Shown: positions 12,401 to 23,995 of the stretch, in pieces
Layout of the letters: the number at the start of each line of letters is the position of its first letter
Position numbering within the stretch: the first letter of the stretch is position 1
Assembly (NCBI GenBank): GCA_017163975.1
Contig: JAFFSR010000015.1
Coordinates: 2,238,501 to 2,302,500 of the forward strand
Length of the DNA: 64,000 nt
DNA from: Anastatus disparis
Taxonomy: Eukaryota; Arthropoda; Insecta; Hymenoptera; Eupelmidae
Reading direction: 5' to 3'
Made by a program: the position numbers and the translations under genes
Notes under the pieces: generated by a model
Databases searched by the model: none
The model's input: only the letters and a program-made list of their open reading frames with translations
What the model was told of the DNA's origin: nothing

Positions 12401-13624
12401 TCTACGAAAGCTAGCACGAATTCCTACATCTTTTATTACATTGTCCAGCCCTCTTAACAATGTAGCGCTGCTGGTTTTTATGCCTAAAGCAGCTACATTG
12501 AATTCATATACTTTGTTATCAATTTTAAACGCAGTATATTTTTTACTTGGTTCCGTCAATTCGATTTGCCAATACGAGCTCGTTAAATCTAAGCTCGACA
12601 TGAAATTTTTCCCTCTACATCTGAGAAAAATTTCTCCTAATGAAGGTGGTGCTTTGTAATCGTCAATTATTTTCTCATTTAATTTACGAGCATCTAAACA
12701 AAGCCTTACAGTGCCATCTTTTTTAATTACTGTAACTATAGAATTTATATAAGGGCTGTTTGATCTCCTTATAATTCCTAATTCTTCCATTTTTTCTTTT
12801 TCCCTTAGTACCTTTTCTCTATGATTTATAGGAATCGGATAAGGTCTAGAATAAAATGGATGATCATCTTCAAGTTTGATATCATGCTGATATGATTTCA
12901 ATAAACCTGGAGCCCTTCTAAACACTCTACTATACTTTTTTATTAATAATGTTAATTCTTGTTTTTGTTTGTTTGTGATATTATCACATTCATTCATTTT
13001 TTCCTGAATCTCATCATTAGTGAGTTCAGTTATATTAAAATAATTTTCGGAATTAAGAATTTGATGATTCTCGTTTTCCATTGTGAAGTCGTATGAATTA
13101 TGATCATTGTCGCCTTCATACACTTCGGTTATTTGCATAGCTGAGTATGCTAAAGAATTTATTTGTTTTTCGGTATAAGATAAATTTATATCTTTACCAT
13201 TAACCATTATTAATATTTCTTCTAGCATCGTGTTTATAATCATACTCAAAGCCTTTTGAGTATCATATCCAATGATAACATCCTTGACTAATTTTGGAAT
13301 CATTAAGTAGATTATTTTTATCTCTACATTTTTAAACTTTGTTTCTACTAATAATTGCCTTTTTATTCTTGTAGTTTTTGTGCCTTTAGCTGTTTTGATA
13401 AACTTCCCAGTTATTAGCAATAAGGGGCAGTTTTTAAATGTTTCATAATTCTGAAAATAAAATTGCTCTGATGTGCAGGTAACTTCGCTACCTGAATCGG
13501 TTAGAGCTTTGACATTTATGTTTTCTAATTTTATTTCAATTTCTGGGTAACATATAATATTATTTTCTTTTGACTCTTTTTGGTCAATGTCATGAATTAA
13601 ATCATGTTTTATGCTTTTTTGCAT
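12398..13624 (-). pseudogene. Ty3/gypsy aspartic protease and reverse transcriptase
   Basis: One long open segment of 408 codons. Near residues 35-50 is the retropepsin motif ALTDSGSEVTC. A linker follows, and then RT fingers and palm with HPFYSRPYPIPI, the VIKKDGTVRLCLDARKLNE block and LDLTSSYWQIEL, whose aspartate is the first catalytic residue. The order protease then RT, with integrase distal, places the element in Ty3/gypsy. The reading frame is lost just before the FVDD box. The start shown is simply where the frame opens; in the parent element pol is normally joined to gag by a frameshift or readthrough. Confidence 0.85.
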
Positions 13625-15055
13625 GGAAGATACTATTTTTGGGGTTTTTTCATTAGTTGCAACCTTACCCCTTGTATTATTGACCTCAGGTGCAACTTTA
13701 TTTAGTTTTCCTGATTTTCATCATTATTTTCGTCGCTTATGTCTATATTTAAGACATCTAATTCCTTGCTACTTTCTTATAATAGTTTTTTATTTACAGG
13801 TAATTTTAATTTTTCACGCTGTTGAGTTTTTTGTTTATTTTTATTTTCTTCAATTTTAGTGACATTTATACTAGGATCATGTTGAGGTTTTTTATATTCT
13901 TGTTTATAGCCATTTTGATTTTGTGCATTATTATTTGAATTATAATAAGCTTTATTTGTGTTCTCGTTTTTATTGAACGTTTTTTGTTGACTATTGTTTT
14001 TATTAGCTGCTCTTTTTTCTTACAGTTTATCATCATTGTCAAAATCTGACAAGATTTTAAATATAGTGTTTTTATCTCTCTTTTGAGAGAGTTGCATGGC
14101 TTGCCTAACATTTCTGCTGAAATGTTTGCTGATTTTCTCAGCTTGTTCTTCTTCAGAATATTGAAGATTTAGCTCTTTGGCGAAATCATATACTTGAGTG
14201 GCATAAGCCATACGATTTAGTTTGCCATTCTCATAAAATTGTCCAAATTCAACTTTTCTTCGAGTTGTTCTTTGGACATCTTTATTCCAATATCTATCAA
14301 GAAATAAAATTTTGAAACCTTCATAGGTAAGTACATCATCTTGATGGATGTACCACCACTCATTTGCCTCTTTTTGCAATACGGTATGCAATAATTCGAG
14401 GGTTTCTTCCAGCTCTAATTTTTATGAAGCTATATAATTCTCAAATTTATTTAAGAATTTCATAGGCCTTTCAACCTCCGTGCCCTCATATTTCGGCAAA
14501 GGAATTTTTATTTTATTATTATAAGGTTCGGAACCTTGCGCTCAAATCCCATTATTTTTTTATTTTTCTTTTAACTCATTAATTTTTTCTTCTTGCTCTT
14601 AAGCAGTATCATCTATTTTTTAAGTTAAATTGTCACGAACCATTTTAATGGCTTCAGCGTCATTTATCGTTTTTTTTTTTAATTTAATCAGTTCTTCATT
14701 TAAAGATTCATTTTTAGTTACTAAGTCTTTATTTTCTTTTTTATATTCATTTAAAAGATTTTTAATCATAATATTGTCTTCTAATAAGTTTTGTATCTTA
14801 TTTGACAATTCATTTATTTGTTCTTTTAAATTTTTTGTTCCCGCATCTGCAGTTTTTTCTAAAGTAAAGACTATGGATTTGTCTGGACTAGCTGCATTGA
14901 TTTTGTCATCCAACTCTTGTTGTTTATAAAACAACAATGTCAGCTCATATGACGCAGCTTTCATCCATTCGTTTTGCTTTGTATTTACGTCTTCCTCTAG
15001 GTCTTATCAAGATTATCTAATTTTCGCATCAGTATCTCTGATCTTCTTTTCGCCA
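13625..15055 (-). pseudogene. Ty3/gypsy gag (broken)
   Basis: The minus strand begins near 15055 with MAKRRSEIL and loses frame within about 20 codons. It continues at 14620-14964 with a long coiled coil (Lys/Glu/Asn heptads). The capsid-like core is at 14020-14391, with EANEWWYIHQDDVLTYEGFK and RRKVEFGQFYENG, the pattern of Retrotrans_gag. The C-terminal part (13866-14111) is Asn/Lys-rich and I see no CCHC zinc knuckle in it. At least three frame changes separate these pieces. The position upstream of protease agrees with gag. Confidence 0.75.
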
Positions 15056-15817
15056 TCTTAATTTTTATTCGCAATTATGATATAAATTAATATTTCCGGA
15101 ATAAAAATTTAAAATATTTCTATTTTAGTTAATTATTTTTTTAAAATTAATTGTTGTGAAATATTAATTTTTTTATTTATGTATAAAAAATTATATATTG
15201 TAACGTTTTTTCCTTTCGGGAGGGGGAAAATACGTGTTTCTCCTGTTGCCGGACGCTTCAGTGAGTTACCAGAGTAAGATTGGCAGGAGTAGGAAGGATC
15301 GGACGGTGGAAAATAAAGAAAAGTAACCGGGTTTAACACGTTTGGTTATGCTAGGGAGTACCTTGGCTTTATTGTATTCATTAAACTTTTTTTTCCTTTT
15401 CGTAAAATATGTTTTCTTTTACTGAGAAAAGAAACATTTTTTTTTGGTTTTCATGTTTATTATCTTACGATCTTTTTTCTTTCAAAATACCTATTTCTTT
15501 AAAAATTGAAACTCTTATTGTGCCCATTCTACACCTATGTATCAAGTTAAAATAAGGTTATTGGTGATTTTTTTCTTTTCAGAAAAGGTTTTCTTGACAG
15601 GTTTATATTTTTGAAAGTCACCTTTTATCTTATTTTATCTTTTTTTGAGAAAAAAGGTCTTTTAATCTTTTCCTAAAATGATACATCGGTCATTTAATTT
15701 TGAGATCGAAGCCCTTTGCGAATGCATTTTTTTTAAATAGAAGAGAGGGCGTGGAAAATACTCGGAGGATTGTAAAAAATTTTATTTGCAGGTTGGTAAT
15801 TTTTGTAAATTTTTTTG
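15056..15817. other. Boundary between retroelement and Polinton 1
   Basis: Contains a GC-richer patch at 15199-15345 that begins tgtaacgttttttcc. It looks like one end of an LTR or another insertion but matches nothing else in the window. No tRNA primer-binding complement is evident beside it. The remainder is T-rich and non-coding. Confidence 0.4.
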
Positions 15818-15850
15818 TATAAATACTGTGATGCATGCAATGTTCAGTAT
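15818..15850 (+). promoter_or_regulatory. Core promoter: TATA box plus initiator
   Basis: TATAAATA lies at 15818-15825, and an arthropod-type initiator TTCAGT has its A at 15846, 28 bp from the first T of the TATA box. The start codon of the spliced gene follows at 15999. Confidence 0.55.
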
Positions 15851-15998
15851 TCAATCGTCTCTCCAGCTTCCTGAAGTAAGATTGAAAAATTTAAGTTTCG
15901 ATCTCAATCGTATTTAGAAAAATAAAAAATAGCAAACGGAAAAAAAACCAAGAAAACAAAACTAGTGCAAGCCTCGAAATAATGAGGGATCGAATCCA

Positions 15999-17056
15999 AT
16001 GGATAATGAGGAACGGGTCGTTGATCTTGTTAATGTTAGATCACATAATATGGGCGATGGATGCAATATCATCATGTAAGTAATATTTAATAATTTTTTT
16101 TTCTTTTTTCATGATTAATAGTTTTTTTATATATTTTTTTCAATAATTTATTATTTTTGTTCTCTTTTTTAGTGCCACCGATGCCGCAGTCTGCTTCAAT
16201 GCAGCAATTATATTAAGGATTTGAAAATATGGAAACTCCGAGGGCAAGCCCAAAGCGCTCGAGAAAAAGATCATGGAGCTCGAATTCCAGTTCAAGTTCA
16301 AGTTCGAGCTCCAGTGGAACTTGATCGAGTTGCTCTTCGTGCGAAGCAGCACCCAAGAAAGTTCCCAAAGTCAACAACGAGGATGTAAGAACTCCTCTTC
16401 GAGAGAACTTGCCACAACCAGGGCCCTCGGGTCTTCATACAAGTAAGTTAAAAATAACAAAAAATATTTCATTAAAATATAAAAAAGAAAAAAGATTGAA
16501 ATATTTATTTTTTTTGTTTCAGCATTACAACTTCGAGAGAACTCTCCGCAACCAGGACCCTCGGGTCTTCATACAAGTAAGTTGAAAAAACAAGAAATAT
16601 TTTATTAAAAAATAAAGAAGATTAATATATTTATTTTTTCTGTTTTAGAATCACAACTTCGGGAGAACTCGCCACAACCAGGGCCCTCGGGTCTTCATAC
16701 AAGTAAGTTGAAAAAACAAAAAATATTTCATTAAAAAAAAATAAAAAAGAAAAATATATAAAATATTTATTTTTTCTGAAAATAATAATTTTATCTAAAT
16801 AACTAATTAATTTTTTTTTTCTTTTTCAGAGGTGAATGGCAGCGCTACTATCCAGGATAATAGACCTCCTCCTGCAAGACGAATCTTGCAGCTTAAAAAT
16901 TCAGGAAAAAAAATTATGATGAATGCAAGGCTTCCTAAGTCTAACTAGGAGGATGAGAATGCCAGATTCCCTAAATCAACGCAGGAGGATGAGGGGACAG
17001 TTTCATCATGCAGTGGTCCCGTTATAAAAGAAGATACCACATGGCTTGATTAGAAA
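15999..17056 (+). pseudogene. Spliced gene with repeated QPGPSGLHT micro-exons
   Basis: A five-exon model can be read. Exon 1 starts at ATG 15999 (MDNEERVVDLVN) and ends at the GTAAGT donor near 16075. Exon 2 (about 16173-16441) encodes a Ser/Arg-rich segment and ends in PQPGPSGLHT. Exons 3 and 4 (about 16523-16576 and 16651-16704) each encode QLRENSPQPGPSGLHT. Exon 5 starts after the acceptor at 16831 and ends with TWLD at 17056. Every junction from exon 2 onwards is phase 1, with good donors (GTAAGT) and acceptors (TTTCAG, TTTTAG). There are in-frame stops in the reading used for exon 2 (TGA near 16323) and in exon 5 (TAG near 16948), and the exon 1 to exon 2 phase does not fit simply. I do not recognise the family. 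It lies at the left of Polinton 1 and may be one of its genes. Confidence 0.5.
16384..16707 (+). repeat. Tandem micro-exon duplication, about 130-bp unit
   Basis: Three near-identical blocks at about 16388-16446, 16523-16579 and 16651-16707 each hold one exon end (ccctcgggtcttcataca) plus its GTAAGT donor. Two of the intervening introns are also alike (aatattt..attaa..tttttct). Confidence 0.85.
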
Positions 17057-17147
17057 ATTGTATTGAAAAATAAATTTTATGTATATGTATATGTATTTTA
17101 TGTAAATGTAAAAAGAATTTTGTAACTGGCGAAAAATGTGTATATGT

Positions 17148-17170
17148 AATAAAAATTTTAATTCAATAAA
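17148..17170 (+). terminator. Polyadenylation signals of the micro-exon gene
   Basis: AATAAA occurs at 17148-17153 and again at 17165-17170, about 90-115 bp after the terminal stop codon at 17056. Confidence 0.5.
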
Positions 17171-17441
17171 AAAAAAAAAATAAATAATAGTTCATAAAAT
17201 CTTAAACTCGCTTATTTCATCAGCCTTCCTGTGATATAATCTATTTTATAAAAAAAAAAAATTTTCACTTGAATAAATTATTATAATTAAAAATAGTAGT
17301 TGGTTTGGGAATATTAAATGAAATTATAATAATCATTGATAAAATTTTTATTTTTAAAATCACATACAATTATTATTTCATTTTAAAAATGCAATTATTA
17401 TAGTATTTTAATAAGATAATAATGAAAAAATTAGAAAAATT

Positions 17442-18330
17442 TTAATCATATGCAAAATATAAGCATGTACATTCCATTTTTTTGTTTTGTTTAGAATAAT
17501 TATCAACTTCATCTTTATCATTAATATTTAAGTAATTTCGTAGCCATGCTCGTATAGCAATCGCATTATTAACTGCACACACGGGTCTTTTTCTTCTTAT
17601 ACAGAAAACGTGGTTCAAGCAGAAGTGGCGTATATCACTTATTATTTCTTCTAATGCTAGACAGCCAAAATCTTCAACATTTGAAATTAACCTGCGAATA
17701 AAATAAACAGAATAATTAAACTATAATATAAAAGTATAAAAAAAGTATTAAAAAGTATGAGAAAAGTAAAAAAAATTATGAAAAAAGTATGAATAAGTAT
17801 AAAAAAGTATAAAAAAAGTATAAAAAAAGTATGAAAAAGTATAAAAAAAGTATAAAAAAGTATAAAAAAGTATTAAGAAAATGATTAATTTGAATATAAA
17901 AAATTTAAATATATTTTTACTTACACACTTGGTTAAAGATTTTTTAACCATTGCACTTTCTGCTCTCCTTTGACGAATAATTTGATTCCTTGTGAGCAGA
18001 TTTGGAAAACACGTTGTAGACGATGATATGGAATATCTCCGGAATTCCATGCTATACCGTGATGGAACCTTTCCACCCACTGAGCTATGCATTTTTCTTC
18101 TGTATTTAGTTCCTCCCATGTAATTGAAGATTTGAAAACATAGACTGTAGGTAAAGCTGTTTTTCTAAAATTGAGGATAATAATAAAGGACTAACTTCTT
18201 TAAAAATAAAAGAATCCTCTGATATTCTTTGAAATCCTTGAATATCACATATATAAATGCTTTCTTCTTCCGCAGACTGCATGATATAATTTTTGAACAG
18301 CATATCGTAATCACAAGTTCTAGCTATCAC
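17442..18330 (-). pseudogene. Polinton-associated DIQGF-family protein
   Basis: The minus-strand gene starts near ATG 18330. An N-terminal motif ICDIQGFQ is followed by SFIFKEVS. After a frameshift near 18170 comes the middle part with ITWEELNTEEK, HHGIAWNSGDIPY and LFVKGEQKVQWL. A GTAAGT donor lies near 17928 and an acceptor TTCGCAG at about 17692. The last exon carries VEDFGCLALEE, a Cys/His cluster and CAVNNAIAIRAWL, ending at TAA 17442-17444. The same motif series is present in Polinton 2 at 55450-55990. I recall this family only as an uncharacterised protein encoded by insect Mavericks. The conserved Cys/His residues suggest metal binding, but no function can be assigned. Confidence 0.6.
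17745..17880. repeat. (AAAAGTAT)n-like simple repeat in intron
   Basis: About 15 imperfect copies of aaaaagtat or aaaaaagtat lie inside the intron of the DIQGF-family gene. Confidence 0.8.
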
Positions 18331-18825
18331 GTAGCTTGGATGTTTCAGTATGAATTAATATCGGGAAATGAGAATAAGAAATTTTCAAATCGTAAGTTTA
18401 TGACAAGCAATTCCCCCCTTACTTTTTAAAGATTGGACGACAGAAAATAGATTAGTTTTCACTGGTTAAACTAAAAGATGATAGTAACTCCGCCTCTAAC
18501 TTTTTTAAGATTGGATGATGGAAAATCGCTCAATCCTCATTGGTTAAAACTAAGAAATGATTCTGATAGGTTCAAAAAAAAATTCATCCCTGCCTGTAAA
18601 AACCTCTCTTTTTTCTGAAAAACTTGCACTCCGTTTTACATTTGGTTAGTTAATTGAATTTTCTATCTCTCCTTATATTATTTTTACCTTTAAAAAGGAA
18701 TGAAGTTTTCTGGGTGAGCATACTTCGTCAGAGGAGTCGTGAGTGTATATAGTCATCGGGACTAAATTTTACTAATCGTGAAAGTTTGTGTTTGTGAAAG
18801 GTTATTTTAAATTAAAAAAAAAAAA
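18331..18825 (+). promoter_or_regulatory. Divergent promoter region with two direct repeats
   Basis: This region separates the minus-strand DIQGF-family gene from the plus-strand polymerase. Two copies of a roughly 77-bp segment (starting ctttttaaagattgga near 18421 and cttttttaagattgga near 18500) each contain a caatcctcattggttaaa-like element. A weak TATA-like tatatag lies at 18746-18752. The arrangement suggests a shared control region, but neither start site can be fixed. Confidence 0.35.
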
Positions 18826-20500
18826 ATGTCTTCAATTAATTTCTTTGAACGTTTTGTGCAACTACTCCGTGATACTTTACAGAATGTAAATGAACTGAAC
18901 AATATCGATCTTTATTATTGGATAGACATGTGCAATGGTAGTTTAGAGAAATTAAATGAAAAAATTGTCAATTCTGATCTTACAAGAGAAGAAGCACAGA
19001 GATGTCGAACTTGTGTATTACATCTTTTGGGTATTCAAGTTCAATTTGAACATCTTCAACGAGGAGGTGGTATGCAATCTAAAAAAACAGAAGCTTCTGT
19101 TAAATGGCGAAATGTGCAGTCAACTTTCAAAAACAGAATTAAAACTGGCGTAGTGGTAAATATAAATCAAGTGGATATTTTAAGTTTTTTAAACGACGCC
19201 TAAGAACTCTTTAAAGTGCATGTACAATCACGCTTAAAAGAATATAGTGCTCTGAAAGTGAATTCGGATTTCACCGCAGAATTTTCCATACAGAAAAGTA
19301 GTGAAGAATTAACAGATATTAAATATTTTACAACCACAAGTGCTTCAATTTTCATGTCAACGGATCTAGAAGAATGGTTCAAAATAAATATCAAAGATTC
19401 TATTTTAACACAGATAGAAGAATTTCAGGAAAAAGATTCTGGCTGGGCTCTAAAAAGCATTATATGTCTGAGTATGAATATGAAAAAATATTCTCCGATC
19501 AAGGGCAGCTCGTACATTCCTCTACCACCATTTATACAAAAGAAAAAAGCATGTGTCAATGTTCGTACCAATGACAATCAATGTTTCAAGTATGCTATCC
19601 TCTCAGCAATATATCCAAGTGAAACTAATACTAATAAAGTTAATCAATGTAGCAAGCATGAGAACAAGTTGAAATTTAATAACATAGAATTTCCAGTGAC
19701 AATTAAAAATGTTCCAAAATTTGAAAAACTGAATAATATTTCAGTAAATGTGTACTTGTTGAAGGAGTTTGGACAAAAGTTTGAAGTATCACCTTGCCAC
19801 ATTACATCGGAAAAAAAGGAAAAGCATGTCAATATACTCATCATCCAAGACTTTCACATCGATGAGTATGAAAAAAGATAATCATTCTGATGATAAGAGT
19901 TTACCTAAATACCACTACGTTTGGATAAAAAACATGTCTCGTCTTCTGAGATCTCAACTATCTAAGACACATGTAAAATCATTCCATTGTGAAAGATGTT
20001 TACAAGTCTTTTATAATGAAGAAAGATTGCAAGTTCATGAAAATGACTGTAAAAATTTGAATTATTGTCGAATTAATCTACCTGGCTCCCAGAACAACAT
20101 TCTGAAATTTGAAGATTATTATAAGAGCGAAAAAGTTCCTTTTATTATTTATGCTGATTTTGAATGTTTACTGAAGCCTACAATGAATGATACTGCCTTC
20201 CAACTTCATGAAGCATATAGCATAGGATATTATATAAAATATAGCTTTGATGACAGATTATCCGCTTATAAATCATATAGAAAGAATATCGAAGATGGAC
20301 AGACTCCTGCACAATGGTTTGTTCAAAAATTAAAATCAATCAGTGAGGAAATTGATAAACTCTACAAGAATCCAAAACTATTAAAACTTACGGATTTAGA
20401 AGAATTATCTTTCCAGTGGTCAACCATTTGTCACATATGCCGAAAACTAATCCGTGATGAAGAACTCGCAGTACGAGATCACTGTCATCTCACAGGATGG

Positions 20501-20588
20501 TAAAATATTAATCATAGTTACATTTCAATGAAAAAAATTTACTTTATCATGCAAATTTTTTTAAAATATCTATTTTTTTTTACATTAG
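20501..20588 (+). other. Mini-intron or short insertion in polB
   Basis: About 88 bp with a GTAAAA start and an ACATTAG end separate the zinc-binding HCHLTG segment from the FRGAAHNSC segment, which are adjacent in relatives. It is AT-rich, with a T-run before the acceptor. Confidence 0.55.
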
Positions 20589-21879
20589 TTTCAGAGGTGC
20601 AGCACATAATTCATGTAATTTGAATTACAAGTATTCAAAATTTATTCCTGTGGTTTTTCATAACCTCAATTACGATACACACTTCATTTTGAAAGAGATA
20701 GCCACATCTTCATTGATGGGAGGACGAGTTACGCTATTGCCACATAATAAGGAAAAATATATTTCTTTTACAAAATACATAGATGGCAGTGACCTAAGTT
20801 TTAGATTCATAGATTCTTGGTGTTTTCTTCCTTCGTCATTAGAAAAGCTTGCATCATACTTGGAAAATGTGCCGATATTGATAAAAGAGTTTCGAATTGA
20901 TGGATTTACAGATAAGAAAATTGATTCTCTCAAACGCAAAGGTATATTTCCATATGATTTTGTAGATGGATTAGATAAATTATTAGTTATGCAATTGCCA
21001 GAGGAAAATCAGTTTTATATCCAACTTACTGATTCTCATATTGCTGATGAAGACTATGAGCATGCTATTCAAGTCTGGAGTAAGTTCAATATAAGGACAT
21101 CAGGCGAGTATTCGGATTTATACTTAAAAACAGATGTTTTACTATTGGCAGATGTATTTGAAATTTTTCGAGAAACATCTCTCAAAGCTTACGGTTTATG
21201 TCCAGCTCACTTTTATACGTCTCCAGGCTTGACATTTTCAGCAGCGCTAAAAATGACGAAGGTAGAACTTGAACTTCCTACAGATGTAGATATGTTGATG
21301 TTCATTGAAGCAGGTATTCAGGGAGGAATAAGTCAATGCTGTAATCGCTATGCCAAGGCGAACAATCCATATATGGGCTCTTCATATGATGAAAAACAGG
21401 AAATGAAAACACTTATGTACTTTGATATTAATAATCTTTATTGATGAGCAATGGTTCAATATTTGCCAGTCGGAAAATTCAAATGGGTAGAATATGAGAC
21501 GAATCCAAACTTTTACAACGCACCGCCAGATTCAGATATTGGATATATTGCTGAAGTAGACTTGGAGTATCCGGAGGAAATACACGATGCACATCGAGAT
21601 TTTCCATTCTGCGTAGAGCACAGTGCGCCACATGGCTCGATACAGAAGAAACTTCTCACAACTTTGAAGAATAAGGAGAGATATGTTATTCACTATCAAA
21701 CACTCAGACAAGTGTTAGAAAATGGGCTTCGATTGAAAAAAGTGCATCAAATTTTGAGTTTTAAGCAGGAGGCATGGCTCAAACCTTATGTGGAATTGAA
21801 TACTTAAAAAAGAATGCAGGCAAAGAACAAATTTGAAAAACTTTTTTATAAATTGTTAATCAATGCTGTCTATGGAAAG

Positions 21880-22210
21880 CGCACACCGAGAAAGTTTCAC
21901 ATCATAAAAGATAGTGCGTTTTTAAAACGCTCCACAAAGTGGCTCGCATGCACGATAAATATCGAACATGCATCAAGTTTTTCGATGCGGCGCCACCGTA
22001 GGCGATGAAATATAGTGTGCCGCCTCCTCGCGCATTGTGTTTCAGAGCTTATGCACTACAAAAAGTGATGCATGAATTATGAAATGCGAAGCATTATTCA
22101 TGATTCACGGTGCAAAAGGCATCACTTTTTCTAGTGCGACGCGCATCATCTTTATTGAGGCAAAACTTTTTCCGTGCATTGAACGAGAGCGGTCTTGACT
22201 TGATGTCCAA
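21880..22210. mobile_element. Insertion inside polB motif B region
   Basis: The polymerase homology stops at YGK (21879) and resumes with VNKFTDRYGAEA near 22211. The interposed 330 bp is richer in GC and CpG than its host. It contains an inverted pair, caaaaagtgatgcatgaa near 22058 and its partner ttcatg..ggcatcacttttt near 22097-22130, which could fold into a stem-loop. No target duplication could be defined. Confidence 0.55.
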
Positions 22211-23471
22211 TTAGTAAATAAATTCACTGATAGATATGGAGCAGAAGCACGCATAGCTCTACCAAATTTTCACAGCCATGCTATTTTTGATGAGAATTTG
22301 GTTGCCATTCAAATGAAGAGAACGAGCATCACAATCAAGAAACTAATTTATGTTGGATTTTGCATTTTAGAATTATCAAAAACATTAGTTTATGATTTTC
22401 ATTATTCGTATATGAAAAAGCGAGTTGGAGACAAATGCAAACTTCTGTATACTGATACTGAAAGTCTCATATACGAAGTTGAGGACGTTGACATGTACAA
22501 AATAATGAAAGAGGGAATACATAAATTTGATACTTCCGATTATGAAGAAAATAATCCGTTCGAAATTCCTCGAGTTAATAAGAAAGTTCGGGGTTTGATG
22601 AAAGATGAATATATGTATAAAATGAATAAAATGTATAGTATTTCAATCGATGGAGGAGAAGTTATAATGAAAGCCAAAGGTATAAAGTCCAGTGTTGTTA
22701 AAAAATCAATTACTTTTGAGGATTACCGAAGCTGTCTTCAGGATCTTACTATTATATACCGTGAATAGTGCAATATCCGTTCAAAATTGCATACTGTGCA
22801 TACTGAAAAACAGAGGAAAATTGTTTTAAGTCCTCACGATGATAAGAGATTTTTATTGCCTGATAGTACAGATACTTTACCTTGGAAGCATTATCAAATT
22901 GAAGAAATACAGATGACGCAAGCTGCACTTGAAGTAGAGAGGGAATATGCAAGAAAAATGGCTGCTGAAAAAAAAGAAAAAGAGCGGGAAGTAGAAATGA
23001 GGAAGGGTGATACACAAGTGGAGATGGATGCTACAGAGAATGAAAGAGAGAGGGAAAGCGAGAAAAGGGATGAACTACCCAATGAAAATAGTGCGGAGCG
23101 AGTGGGGATGACACTTTATGAAGGCGAGCAAATTATTGTTGAGTATGATGTGTTAGAGGAGTTCATGAATGACATCCATCAATGGAGGGGGCAAGTTCCC
23201 AGGAAGGAGAAAAAAAGGATATATTACGAGTAGCAATGGAAAGGGCAGACATCGAAGTGGAGAATGGGCTATATCAACCAACGGACCACAATAAGGAGCG
23301 CAAACAAGTAATCTAAGAGCTTGAGGACGGTCAACCTTGCACGAAGAAATCTAAAATCGACTAATTTTTTAAATAAGTTACAATCTATTTTTTACCAAAA
23401 AACATAATTTTTTTCCATAAAAATTTTTCTTTAACAGAAATTTTAATTTTTTACTTTTTCTTGTTTTCAGA

Positions 23472-23771
23472 ATGGATTTATCTACACTTAACAAGATTGC
23501 TGGAAGCGACTTCCTGCCAAGGAAGAAAGTCACAGACTTAGAAAAAGACCAGCAGTACATGGTGACTGCACTGAAACAAGTCAAGACAAGATTTGGAACC
23601 AAGGTCGTAGCAGATTTCGACCAAAGCTTTCAAGTCTCCTTACCAGAGAAGATTTCATCTGCTATCCTAAAAGATGAAGAATTTTTCTACAATCTCTGTG
23701 ATAATGCAAATAAACTGCGTTTGATTGCAATATATCTGGGAGGATCTGCTTTTAAATTCGATCGGGCTTAA
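23472..23771 (+). CDS. Small Polinton protein, possible ssDNA-binding fold
   Basis: An intact 99-residue frame starting MDLSTLNKIAG. Motifs are FLPRKKVTDLEKDQQYMV, RFGTKVVADFDQSFQVSLP and YLGGSAFKF. The strand-like pattern K-V-x-D-L then F-G-x-K-V-V-x-D resembles an OB-type barrel, as in small replication proteins; that is inference. A TTTTCAG acceptor directly precedes the AATG start, so a 5' non-coding exon is possible. Similar short proteins follow polB in other insect Mavericks as I remember them. It is one of the few unbroken genes of Polinton 1. Confidence 0.6.
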   Translation: MDLSTLNKIAGSDFLPRKKVTDLEKDQQYMVTALKQVKTRFGTKVVADFDQSFQVSLPEKISSAILKDEEFFYNLCDNANKLRLIAIYLGGSAFKFDRA

Positions 23772-23995
23772 AATATACTCATCAAATTATTTTTCAAATT
23801 ATTTATTGTAAATTGTACATAATAAGAATACATGAATAAATGAAAATTATTAAACATTATGTAATTGTTTTTTTTTATCACTACTACTCATAATTATTAC
23901 ATTTATATTGAATCATAAAAAGAAAATTTTAATAGTAAAAATATTTTATACATAACTCAAATTAATGAACATAATAAAATTAAATTTTTTCTTTT

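Larger units (their letters stand above)
18826..23233 (+). pseudogene. Polinton 1 protein-primed DNA polymerase B
   Basis: The N-terminal region (18826-19881) has the insect Maverick motifs FQEKDSGWALKSI and NDNQCFKYAILSAIYPS. A Cys/His finger follows near 19985-20050 (CERCLQVF). Exonuclease motif I is YADFECLL. The segment AHNSCNLNYK lies after a mini-intron, then VFHNLNYDTHFIL (exo II) and YLKTDVLLLADVF (exo III). Polymerase motif A is YFDINNLY, motif B is in LLINAVYGK, and motif C is YTDTES. A charged C-terminal extension ends at 23233. Breaks: TAA at 19201, frameshift near 19875, tandem TGA at 21442-21447, TAA at 21805, an insertion at about 21880-22210 and TAG at 22766. It would have replicated the linear element from a protein primer. 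It is now non-functional as a single chain. Confidence 0.85.

Noticed and set aside
15199..15345. Block beginning tgtaacg as the 5' LTR of the retroelement
   Set aside because: It does not match the candidate LTR at 7959-8453, has no partner copy in the window and no primer-binding site next to it.
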